Made by a program: the position numbers and the translations under genes
Part shown: piece by piece, positions 54,040 to 61,815 of the stretch
How positions within the stretch are numbered: the stretch's first letter is position 1
Layout of the letters: the number at the start of each line of letters is the position of its first letter
NCBI GenBank assembly: GCA_937864535.1
Contig: CALMJS010000022.1
Span: 1-64,000, forward strand
DNA length: 64,000 bases
Direction: 5' to 3'
Source: an uncultured Paracoccaceae bacterium
Lineage (GTDB): Bacteria > Pseudomonadota > Alphaproteobacteria > Rhodobacterales > Rhodobacteraceae
The notes under the pieces: model-generated
What the model saw: the letters and a program-made list of their open reading frames with translations, nothing else
Databases searched by the model: none
Told to the model about the DNA's origin: nothing

Positions 54040-56112
54040 TTACTCGGCGGTTACCGGACCTGCGCTACCCGGCTCACCCGGCAGGGTGTTGGGTTGCAGT
54101 TCCAGAGCGGCCTGTTGATCGGCGGGAACGTAAACCTGTTCACGCATGATGTTGTCTTCAGCCCAGTTGTACATAAAGATCGGCGCACCTTCGGGAACGT
54201 TGGCGAACCGCTTGTTCACGATCAGAGCCCCCGGGAATGCCGTCAGACCGATCTGATAGGCGTTTTCGGTGAACAGGCGCTGATAGGTCTTCATCAGTTC
54301 GACGCGCTGATCGGCATCGCGGCTGTCAACAAAGGCGTTGATGGTCGCTGCGATCTCTTGTTCGAACGGCAGCAGATCCAGTTCGCCTGCGTTGTTGGCA
54401 TGGTGGCCGTTGTAGGTCAGCGGACCAACCGGAGCGAGTGCGGCGGTGTTCTGCACCACAGTGATCATATGCGCGCCCAGACGGTCGATGAACCAGTCAT
54501 AGCGGCCGCTGTCGCGGGCGGCGTTCTGGTCGTTGCCGCTCTGGGTGTTCAGAACCACCTTGATCCCGGCATCCGCCATCATCGCAACGATGCCTTCGGC
54601 GAGGTTCTTTTCGGTCTGATAATCACCGTTCACCAACAGCGCGACCTGTACGTCATCGCCGCCGGGGAAGTTATAGAAGCCGTTGCCATCGCTGTCCGTC
54701 AGGCCCGCCGCCTCGAAGTGCGCCTTGGCCGAGTCGGTGCTGGTCGGATAGTAGACGGTCGAACCGGCATCATAGAAGGACGTGCCCGCCAGCAGACCAC
54801 CGGGGTATTCTGCGGTGAACGGCCCCTTGACCAGGCTCTCGCCCAGACGGACGCGGTCCAGTGCCTGCGACATGCCCAGACGGAAATCGAGGTTGCGGTT
54901 CAGTTCACGCACCTTCTGGCCACGCTCGTCGGGCTCACCCCAGCCGTTCGCGGACATGTTCGGCACCAGCGAATAGCCGATGGTGCGCGGACCAAAGGCC
55001 AGACGGGCCGGCGCGGCCGGATCGGCGGCGCGGCGCAGCGATTCAACAAAGTTTTCCGGCTGTTCGAGGTTCGAGAAGTCGCCGGTGCCGGCAATCGCCT
55101 GCACGTCACGATCGCCCCACGTGGACAGGCGGAAGTGGACTTCGTTCAGGTACGGCAATTGCTGACCGTCCGAGTCGACCTTCCAGTAGTAGGGGTTGCG
55201 GCGGGTGACAACGATGTCGTCCGGGCGATGTTCGGTGACAACCCATGCGCCCATCGTCGGGAAGTTCAGGTAGTCCGCGGGAACGGAGTTCAGGAAACCC
55301 TCATAGCTCTCGCCACCAAAGGCCGGGTGATGCGGCTTGAGCGCATGTGCCGGGCCGGGGCAGAAGTTGCCGTAGGCCATCGCATAGAGAACAGCCTCGG
55401 GGAAGGCCGTGGTGAAGTGGAACACAAAGGTGTAGTCATCCAGCACCTCGAGCGTGGTGCCTTCGCCATAGGTGGCCTGGCTCGCGCCCATCAACTGGGT
55501 GACGTTCGGGTCCATGACGATATTGTCCCAGTAGAAGGCAATATCTTCGGTGTTGAACGGCACGCCGTCCGACCACTTGGCACCTTCTACCAGATGAACG
55601 GTCAAGGATTTGCCATCCTCGGACCAGTCCCAGGATTTCGCGAGGTTCGGCATCGGCTGCAGATCTTCGGCGTTGACCTGGAAGAGCGGACCCGTCCGGG
55701 TTAGACATTCAACCAGACCGATATCGATCCCGCCCCAGCCATAGGACTGGCCTGCCCAGAAGTTCCAGCCTTCGGGACGGCCACCGATCACATGGCGCAT
55801 GACATCGCCATAGACGCCCGCCCCATTGGCCATCGTGGCGGTATTGAACACCAGCGGTTCCGCCGGCAGACGTTCTGCAACGGGGGGCAGCTTGCCTGCC
55901 TCGACAAAGGCCGTCACGAACTCGGGTTCGGAATAGCTCGGCAGAGCGCGGAAGTCGTAAATATCTGAACGATTTACGAAAACCGGCTCACCCTGTGCGT
56001 CAAATGCGGCTGCCTCGGGGACAGCGGTCGGGCCAACGAATTCGGCCAGCGCAGCCGTCGTCGAAAGACCCAGCAAGAGCGCCGCCGGAGCGACGCGAGA
56101 CAATAAATTCAT
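54040..56112 (-). CDS. Opp/Dpp-type ABC transporter periplasmic binding protein, probable alpha-galactoside binder
   Basis: The 690-residue SBP_bac_5 protein has a signal peptide (MNLLSRVAPAALLLGLSTTAALA) and is longer than peptide binders (about 540), similar to the AgpA type. MAN GAGVYGDVM, NLAKSWDWSEDGKSLTVHL and WSDGVPFNTEDIAFYWD are family blocks. ATG 56112 follows GGGAGGAAAAAA. First gene of the operon, divergent from a MelR-like activator; ligand inferred from the two alpha-galactosidases. Confidence 0.87.
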   Translation of the reverse strand: MNLLSRVAPAALLLGLSTTAALAEFVGPTAVPEAAAFDAQGEPVFVNRSDIYDFRALPSYSEPEFVTAFVEAGKLPPVAERLPAEPLVFNTATMANGAGVYGDVMRHVIGGRPEGWNFWAGQSYGWGGIDIGLVECLTRTGPLFQVNAEDLQPMPNLAKSWDWSEDGKSLTVHLVEGAKWSDGVPFNTEDIAFYWDNIVMDPNVTQLMGASQATYGEGTTLEVLDDYTFVFHFTTAFPEAVLYAMAYGNFCPGPAHALKPHHPAFGGESYEGFLNSVPADYLNFPTMGAWVVTEHRPDDIVVTRRNPYYWKVDSDGQQLPYLNEVHFRLSTWGDRDVQAIAGTGDFSNLEQPENFVESLRRAADPAAPARLAFGPRTIGYSLVPNMSANGWGEPDERGQKVRELNRNLDFRLGMSQALDRVRLGESLVKGPFTAEYPGGLLAGTSFYDAGSTVYYPTSTDSAKAHFEAAGLTDSDGNGFYNFPGGDDVQVALLVNGDYQTEKNLAEGIVAMMADAGIKVVLNTQSGNDQNAARDSGRYDWFIDRLGAHMITVVQNTAALAPVGPLTYNGHHANNAGELDLLPFEQEIAATINAFVDSRDADQRVELMKTYQRLFTENAYQIGLTAFPGALIVNKRFANVPEGAPIFMYNWAEDNIMREQVYVPADQQAALELQPNTLPGEPGSAGPVTAE

Positions 56113-56237
56113 GTTTTTTCCTCCCATGGGCGCGTGGCCCGGATATCCCGAACAGCGCAAACCTTGGAAGGCATGACCGCTCGAGTGGGGATCAAAATGA
56201 CAGTCACCAGACTTTACAACAATGGGGAAACCGGACA

Positions 56238-57188
56238 ATGTTTTCCGGGTTTTTAAGATTCGGCAGAACAATGGCAACTTTAACATCCCAGACTGGCCCC
56301 TCCTCGCCGCTTTCGTCCCGGGACAGACGGTTCTACAGCACCAGTCGCGCCTTTGGCCGCTTCGGGATGCGAATCTTTACGCCGATGCTGATGAAGACCC
56401 CGCATTGGCACGGACATATCGAGTTCAACTATGTCACCGGCGCGTCGATGACCTATCAATTCGATGGAAAAACCGTTGATATTCCGCCCAATCGGCTGGT
56501 CGCCTTCTGGGCCGGCATTCCGCACCAGACCATCGGCATCACCCCGATATCCGACGAACGGCCCAGACTGGCGAATATCTACGCCCCCGTCGATGCGCTG
56601 TTGTTCATGCCGCATATCGCGCAGTTACAGGTCTCTTTGCTGGGGGGAGCGATGATCATTCTCCCTCCGGATTTGGCAGATATGTCGCTGATGCGTCGCT
56701 GGTATATGGACTATCGATCCAACGATGTAGAGCGGCTGGAGACCCTGAAAATGGAGATGAACGCGCTGCTGCGCAGGGCGCTGTTCTCGGACATCGAATA
56801 CCTGCGCACGACCGAGTCGAACCCAAGCGATGACCGCGCCCTGACGGCCACGAACATCCGGCAGGTCGTCGAAATGGTGCGTTTTATCCTAGATAATTTT
56901 CATCGCCCGATCAGCAATGCCGACGTGGCTGCCGTCACCGGGCTGCATCAGAACTATGCCCTGTCCCTGTTCTCGCGGTTCATGCAGGTCCCGATGAAAC
57001 GTTTTGTGATCCGCATCCGGCTGCTGCGCGCCCGCGCGATGCTGCTGGAAGGGTCCGACCCGATCAGCGTCATAGCCGAGAGCGCCGGATTTTCCTCGCT
57101 CACGCAGTTCTACGAACATTTCCGAAGCGCCTACGGCATGACCCCCAGCGATATGAGAAACGCCTTTACCTCGGCGACGCCTATTTGA
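56238..57188 (+). CDS. AraC-family regulator, MelR-like
   Basis: The product (316 residues from ATG 56238) has the MelR-type sensor block PHWHGHIEFNYVTGASMTYQFD followed by LVAFWAGIPHQ, matching HWHG...LFWACTPHQ of E. coli MelR. A C-terminal double helix-turn-helix follows (GFSSLTQFYEHFRSAYGMTPSDMR). MelR activates melibiose genes, and here the gene is divergent from the alpha-galactoside import operon. An ATG at 56271 is a second possible start. Confidence 0.87.
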   Translation: MFSGFLRFGRTMATLTSQTGPSSPLSSRDRRFYSTSRAFGRFGMRIFTPMLMKTPHWHGHIEFNYVTGASMTYQFDGKTVDIPPNRLVAFWAGIPHQTIGITPISDERPRLANIYAPVDALLFMPHIAQLQVSLLGGAMIILPPDLADMSLMRRWYMDYRSNDVERLETLKMEMNALLRRALFSDIEYLRTTESNPSDDRALTATNIRQVVEMVRFILDNFHRPISNADVAAVTGLHQNYALSLFSRFMQVPMKRFVIRIRLLRARAMLLEGSDPISVIAESAGFSSLTQFYEHFRSAYGMTPSDMRNAFTSATPI

Positions 57189-57204
57189 TCGGACATCCGT
57201 GGAT

Positions 57205-58518
57205 CTAACCCCGCAAGGAGGCCACGATATCGCTCTTTAGAGCCAATCGAGCGGGGATCAGCGCAAGGATCAGCGCGGCACTGACGAAGCCGGCGACGAA
57301 GTGGATTTCGTGCCACCCCAGCGTCGCAGATATGTAGATATCAGTCCGGGCGGTGACGACTGCCGATAGAATTGCCGCCATGGCTATCCCGCCGCCCAGG
57401 CCGAGCAAGCACCCTGCAACCAGGAGCGCGGCGCCAAAGCTCCAGACCACGGCAAAGACAAACCGATCAGGCGCCCCGATCGCCCGCAACAGCGACAAGG
57501 TCCGGCTAAACAACCGCGTGAGGATGAACAGACTCGCCAGAACGCTCGCTGCCACCAGAATTTGCGTGACCAGCGCCATAAAGGACATCGCTTGGCGGAT
57601 GTCGCCCATGATGCGGTAGAGGCTCGCCAACACCGTGCCGGGGAAAAACGCCATCATCTGGGCTTCACGGGTAAATTCAGACCGCAGGGAATAACTGGCC
57701 CAGAGCTCTTTGGGATGGACCACAATTGCCGGGGTTCCGGGGAAATACTCTGGGTCAAAGGGCGCGCCGAGTTGGGCCCCAGCCCCGAACCGATGCCCAT
57801 TGGCCAGGCCATGAACCTCCCAGACGGCTTCGATGGGGATCAGGATCGCGCGATCCCACGGGGTCCCCGTCGCGGCCATGCGGCCGACGACGTGCAGGTG
57901 GTGATCCTCGTGGACGTCTTCCTCTTCGGCTTCGCCTTCGCCATGCGCCGGAGAGAACGTATCGCCGATCTCCAACGACACCAGCGCACCGACGACCGCC
58001 TCTTCGCTATCGTGCCACATGCGGCCGACAATCACCCCGTCCGACAGATAGCTCAGAAACTCGGCCGTCGTTCCCACGACAGGCGCCGAGTTATAGCTAT
58101 CACCAAAGGCCAGCGGGGCGGCAAATTCGACCTTTTCGTGCGTGGCGACCGCGTTATAGGCATCGCCGTCCAGCAGCCCCATATCGCTCGGTTGCAAGTA
58201 CACCGCTGCGAGCATCGCGGTAATTTCGCTACCCGGCGCGGCCACGACCAGATCGAATTTATCCGCCGCCATCGCCGTTCCGTGGCGCAGCCCCCGCTCT
58301 TGGGCCGAGAGGGCGATGCCAAGGCCGACCGAGGCCGCGATCAAGACGACAAAGACCGCGACTGTGCCGCGAAACCGCAACAAGATCGCGCGGGTCAGTC
58401 CCCAAGGAGCATAGCCGCGAAGGATATACAAACCCGCCAGCGCTCCGGGCATCACAAGCGCGAGCGTCATCAGACTATCCTGCACCGCCGCAGGGAGAGA
58501 GAACCAAAGATCCATCAT
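57205..58518 (-). CDS. FtsX/MacB-type ABC transporter permease with His-rich periplasmic stretch
   Basis: The 437-residue protein has an N-terminal helix near residues 15-35, another near 52-70, a large periplasmic domain and three C-terminal helices (FtsX core). The periplasmic part contains HGEGEAEEEDVHEDHHLH (192-209), very rich in His, Glu and Asp and likely to bind a divalent metal such as zinc or copper. It is coupled to the ATPase gene by ATGA overlap. Export, lipoprotein release or a signalling role are all possible. Confidence 0.83.
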   Translation of the reverse strand: MMDLWFSLPAAVQDSLMTLALVMPGALAGLYILRGYAPWGLTRAILLRFRGTVAVFVVLIAASVGLGIALSAQERGLRHGTAMAADKFDLVVAAPGSEITAMLAAVYLQPSDMGLLDGDAYNAVATHEKVEFAAPLAFGDSYNSAPVVGTTAEFLSYLSDGVIVGRMWHDSEEAVVGALVSLEIGDTFSPAHGEGEAEEEDVHEDHHLHVVGRMAATGTPWDRAILIPIEAVWEVHGLANGHRFGAGAQLGAPFDPEYFPGTPAIVVHPKELWASYSLRSEFTREAQMMAFFPGTVLASLYRIMGDIRQAMSFMALVTQILVAASVLASLFILTRLFSRTLSLLRAIGAPDRFVFAVVWSFGAALLVAGCLLGLGGGIAMAAILSAVVTARTDIYISATLGWHEIHFVAGFVSAALILALIPARLALKSDIVASLRG

Positions 58519-59210
58519 TGCGTCCTCTGATCGTCACAGAGCGCGCCATCGGCAATGGTCAAGACGCGGTCCATCTGTTGAATGAAGTGGGGGTCATGAC
58601 TGACGGTGATCAGGGTCTTCCCGCTCTGACGGACCAGTTGCACCAGATCGTCGGTCAGCCGATCCGCCGTCGGGCGATCAAGGCTGGCTGTTGGTTCGTC
58701 CGCCAGCAGAATGGGGCTATCCGTCGCGAGGGCGCGGGCAATCGCCACCCGCTGCCGTTCACCGCCGGAATAGCTGCCTATGGTACGCGAAGAGACATCT
58801 ATCCCTAGCGCCGCGAGATGCTTGTCCGCGCGGGCCTCGATCGCCTCACGTTCGGGCCGGGGCAGAAACAGAGCTGCAATCCCGGCATTCTGGAGCGCGC
58901 CCAGTTCTTCAAAGAGATGAAAATCCTGAAAAATCATGCCGATGGACCGGGCGCGGAAACTGGCCCGCTCGCGCGGATTTAGGGCCACAATATCCGTATC
59001 GCCCCAACGTATTATTCCCTGAACGCCGCCAACCAATCCAGCAAGCGCGTAGAGAAATGTCGATTTACCGGCGCCAGACGGGCCGCGCACGCCGACCACC
59101 TCACCCGCCGAAATCGACAGGGGCGGCATAGACAGGATGGGTTTACCCTGTGCGCCATGGACGACAAACGAGGATGTCGTCAGGTTCAGGGACTTAGGCA
59201 TAGGAGGCAT
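58515..59210 (-). CDS. ABC transporter ATPase (LolD/MacB family)
   Basis: The 231-residue ATPase shows Walker A GPSGAGKST, signature YSGGERQRVAIARAL and Walker B ILLADEPTASLD, with the Q-loop FQDFHLFEEL as in LolD/MacB. Starts at 59210 and 59201 are both possible; neither has a good ribosome site. It overlaps the upstream gene end, so translation is probably coupled. Confidence 0.9.
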   Translation of the reverse strand: MPPMPKSLNLTTSSFVVHGAQGKPILSMPPLSISAGEVVGVRGPSGAGKSTFLYALAGLVGGVQGIIRWGDTDIVALNPRERASFRARSIGMIFQDFHLFEELGALQNAGIAALFLPRPEREAIEARADKHLAALGIDVSSRTIGSYSGGERQRVAIARALATDSPILLADEPTASLDRPTADRLTDDLVQLVRQSGKTLITVSHDPHFIQQMDRVLTIADGALCDDQRTQ

Positions 59211-59613
59211 CCGTCAACCGAACCATGCTCAGAAATCCCAAGTCCGGATCGCGATAGGCCCCGAGCTCGAGCAGGCCGTTCACCACGATCTTGACGTTGT
59301 AGGGGACGGGATTGACGATCCGCTTGGCATAGACCGCGACGATATCGTTTGGCCATTCCGCCTCGGTTTCACAAAACGGACAGACCGACATCGGTCGCCG
59401 CGTCAGCACAAAGAAGTTGGTCTCTGCCTTGAGAGGGGGAGCCATGTAACCGTCAACCGAAATTCTCTGACCTTCGGTCGCAATGGCGAACTCCGAAATG
59501 GCCTGACGGTGATAGAGATCGCGCAGCTTGATGACGCCCTCTTGGGCAAAGGCGCGTCCCCCCAAGAGGGGCATGGCCAGACTGGAAGCGAGAAAGGTTC
59601 GGCGGTTTAGCAT
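59194..59613 (-). CDS. TAT-exported small protein with CPFC motif (DUF3299-like)
   Basis: This 139-residue protein has a twin-arginine signal (NRRTFLASS, cleavage after AFA) and a mature part with VDGYMAPP and CPFC (Cys78, Cys81), resembling the DUF3299 family. The CxxC pair may bind a metal or be redox active. It is the first gene of the cluster with the metal-loop ABC exporter, so it could be its periplasmic partner. Confidence 0.72.
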   Translation of the reverse strand: MLNRRTFLASSLAMPLLGGRAFAQEGVIKLRDLYHRQAISEFAIATEGQRISVDGYMAPPLKAETNFFVLTRRPMSVCPFCETEAEWPNDIVAVYAKRIVNPVPYNVKIVVNGLLELGAYRDPDLGFLSMVRLTDASYA

Positions 59614-59636
59614 AGTGAAAGCTCGCGAGAGAAAAC

Positions 59637-59662
59637 AGGGACCCCGCGAAAACGGGGCCCCC
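59637..59662 (-). terminator. Terminator of phoA
   Basis: On the minus strand a 10-pair stem (GGGGGCCCCG with CGGGGTCCCT, including G-U pairs) around a TTTTCG loop is followed by GTTTTCTC. It lies 20 bases after the phoA stop and ahead of the next gene in the same direction. Confidence 0.7.
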
Positions 59663-59682
59663 GCTGAATTTCAGGTGACGGA

Positions 59683-61182
59683 TTACTGGGCGTTAACCGC
59701 TTGGTTCATCACGTGGAAAATCAGGTTCTGTTCGATGGTGCCGTCGACCAGATGCGCCCACGGGCCCTTGGCATAGACCGCGACGTCTTCGCCCGAGTGG
59801 GTTTCCGATTCCATCGGGATCAGAGCCTGCTGCAGATAGTCGAGGTCCATCGCCTCTTCTTGGGTCACAGCCGGACGGGTGCCGGTGAACTCTTCCGAGC
59901 CTTCTGCCTGCTTGAACACCGTGCCAGAGCCGTTGGCATAGGTGATGACCGAGTAGGGCTTGCCGTCAGCAGCAAGAGCCAGCTCGTCCGAGTGGATATC
60001 GCCCGTGGTCGCGATCTCGTAGCACAGGCCCTGAATCGGGGTGCCGCGGCCGCAATATCCGTTGAACGTGATCGCGTGCTCATGGTCGGCGGTGACGATG
60101 ATCAGGGTGTCTTCGTCGTTGGTCATTTCGTCGGCCAAAGCGACAGCTTCGGTCCAGATCATGCCGTCGGCGGCGGTACGGGCAAAGTTGCCGGCATGGT
60201 TGGCGTGGTCAACGCGACCGGCCTCGATTTCGAGGTAGAAGCCCTCTTCGTTCTGGCTCAGGAACTCGATCGCCGTGCGGGTCATGTCAACCAGCGACGG
60301 TTCGGTCGCAGGACGGTCAGCTTCGTAGGAGGTATGGCTGTCGGTCCACATACCGAGGATCGGCATGGATTTGTCCAGCGCGTTCAGCTCCTCGAGGTTC
60401 GAGGCATACTGAATGCCGGCATCGCGAGCCTGTGCGATCAGATCCAAGCCGTCCGGACGATGACCGGTGCCACCATTCGAGGTCGGCGCATCCTTGGGGG
60501 TAAAGTAGCGCGAACCACCACCCAATGCGATGTCGATCATGCCAGAGGTCATGCCGTTGATCATCTGGGTGGCGATATCGGCCTGAGCGGTACAGCCTTC
60601 CGGAACTTCGTCTTCCCAGTCGCGGCTGGCGGTTTTGGCGAACACAGCCGCCGGCGTGGCGTGGGTCAAACGGGCTGTCGACACGATCCCGACCGATTTG
60701 CCATTCGCGGCAACCATCTCGGCAAAGGTGGTCAGTTCGTTGCCGGCAACGGTGTTGCAATCCTCGTGGATGGCAGAGCCGCCAACGTTGATCAGATTGA
60801 AACGCTGCTTAACACCGGTGTTCATCGCACCAGCCGTCGGCGCCGAATCCGGGGTCTGAGCGTTGATGTTGTAGGTCTTTACGAGACCGTTGTAGAAATC
60901 GTTAGCTTCATAGGGCAGAACATGCTCTTCACCCATCAGGCCCAATTGCTGACCGACGTACAGGCGGGTAGCATAATTGGTGCCGACGCCGTTACCATCG
61001 GCAATCATCAGGATCACATTCTTGGCGCGACCTTCGTTACGCTCGCGAGCAATCAGCTCGGCGATGGTCTCTTGGCCTTGGGTAAACCATTCGCTCGCAG
61101 ACTGTACCTGCGGCAGATCCTGCGCCATGGCAGAGGTCGAAACGGCCAGCAGCAAGGCTGACATAGAAATTGTCGATTTCAT
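59683..61182 (-). CDS. phoA: Alkaline phosphatase (PhoA family)
   Basis: The 499-residue periplasmic enzyme has a signal peptide (MKSTISMSALLLAVSTSAMA), metal Asp62 in IADGNG, the nucleophile Ser113 in DSAPTAGAMNTG, and later metal residues in GRVDHANHAGN and VTADHEHA. It releases phosphate from organic esters. ATG 61182 is preceded by GAGGACATC. A possible Pho box lies about 90 bases upstream. Confidence 0.93.
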   Translation of the reverse strand: MKSTISMSALLLAVSTSAMAQDLPQVQSASEWFTQGQETIAELIARERNEGRAKNVILMIADGNGVGTNYATRLYVGQQLGLMGEEHVLPYEANDFYNGLVKTYNINAQTPDSAPTAGAMNTGVKQRFNLINVGGSAIHEDCNTVAGNELTTFAEMVAANGKSVGIVSTARLTHATPAAVFAKTASRDWEDEVPEGCTAQADIATQMINGMTSGMIDIALGGGSRYFTPKDAPTSNGGTGHRPDGLDLIAQARDAGIQYASNLEELNALDKSMPILGMWTDSHTSYEADRPATEPSLVDMTRTAIEFLSQNEEGFYLEIEAGRVDHANHAGNFARTAADGMIWTEAVALADEMTNDEDTLIIVTADHEHAITFNGYCGRGTPIQGLCYEIATTGDIHSDELALAADGKPYSVITYANGSGTVFKQAEGSEEFTGTRPAVTQEEAMDLDYLQQALIPMESETHSGEDVAVYAKGPWAHLVDGTIEQNLIFHVMNQAVNAQ

Positions 61183-61272
61183 GATGTCCTCGGTGAAACG
61201 TCTAGGGGTCAGAGAGCGACCGCCCTCGCCGCGCCAAAAACCGGATTCATGTAACGATACGGTTGTGGTGAT

Positions 61273-61290
61273 ATGTCGTTTTCATGAAAT
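61273..61290 (-). promoter_or_regulatory. Possible Pho box upstream of phoA
   Basis: Read on the minus strand, ATTTCATGAAAACGACAT matches 12 of 18 positions of the consensus CTGTCATAAAACTGTCAT, with both CAT cores at the right 11-base spacing. The position suits PhoB activation of phoA, but the match is moderate. Confidence 0.35.
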
Positions 61291-61514
61291 TCGACCGCCT
61301 ATTACGACCACGGACCGGCACAGCGAACAACCAACGCTACATCGGCAAGCCTGTCTGGTACCGATTGCGCTATGAGGTGCACCTATTTATCGTGCATCGC
61401 GCCACCACTCCTGCCGACCTGATCGCGAGGATCACAATCCGGTGCGACGCGGAGGTTGTGCATAGGCTTGAGATCGAGGGTAAGTTTTTGGAATTACTGA
61501 TTTTTGCGGACAAC

Positions 61515-61544
61515 AAAAAAGCCGCTGCCCTTTCGGGTGCGGCT
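61515..61544 (-). terminator. Intrinsic terminator following the tRNA-Met fragment
   Basis: On the minus strand AGCCGC-ACCC-GAAA-GGG-CA-GCGGCT is followed by T5-6. It lies 14 bases beyond the CCA end of the tRNA fragment and is the normal terminator of that tRNA gene. Confidence 0.8.
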
Positions 61545-61557
61545 TGTTCGCTAAAGC

Positions 61558-61604
61558 TGGTTGCGGGAGTAGGATTTGAACCTACGACCTTCAGGTTATG
61601 AGCC
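61558..61604 (-). pseudogene. tRNA-Met (CAT) 3' half, attachment-site remnant
   Basis: The minus strand reads from GGCTCATAACC (anticodon loop with CAT) through the T arm GGTTCAAATCC to the acceptor end CTCCCGCAACCA. The D arm and 5' acceptor strand are absent; sequence upstream of the anticodon stem does not fold as tRNA. A tRNA 3' half of this kind is what tyrosine integrases leave at the distal end of an inserted element. Geometry puts the element, and the intact tRNA gene, to the right. Confidence 0.8.
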
Positions 61605-61815
61605 CATGGAAGGGCAAAACCGAATAATCATCGAAATCAGCGGCTTACAGGGCAAGCCTTTGTTCTGGCGTGATTTTCGTCCTCGCAAACATCAGCGTTC
61701 GCGCGGATTCACACGCAAGACCGGCGCGAAGCCCGCAGTCGCAGGTTGATGTGGTGTTGATGTAGCCCACGCGCCCTCCCCTGCGGATCATCATCGCAGG
61801 CATTCTTGTCGACCT
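61605..61815. other. Gene-free stretch at the island boundary
   Basis: About 210 bases between the tRNA fragment and the stop of the next gene. No convincing ORF, integrase remnant or repeat was seen. Confidence 0.5.

Larger units (their letters stand above)
61183..61557. other. Gene-free stretch between phoA and the tRNA-Met fragment
   Basis: These 375 bases hold the phoA promoter region with a possible Pho box and, at the far end, the terminator of the tRNA-Met locus. One open frame (61284-61601 plus) crosses both the terminator and the tRNA remnant and is judged not to be a gene. Nothing else is recognised. Confidence 0.6.

Noticed and set aside
54094-55704. Plus-strand ORF of 536 codons over the Opp binding protein
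   Set aside because: Antisense shadow; the minus-strand gene has a signal peptide, ribosome site and recognised family blocks.
59701-61161. Plus-strand ORF of 486 codons over phoA
   Set aside because: Antisense shadow; PhoA catalytic motifs lie on the minus strand.
61284-61601. A 105-codon plus-strand ORF ending VGFEPTTFRL
   Set aside because: Its end is the tRNA-Met fragment read backwards (a well-known artefact) and it runs through the tRNA terminator; the start overlaps the possible Pho box.
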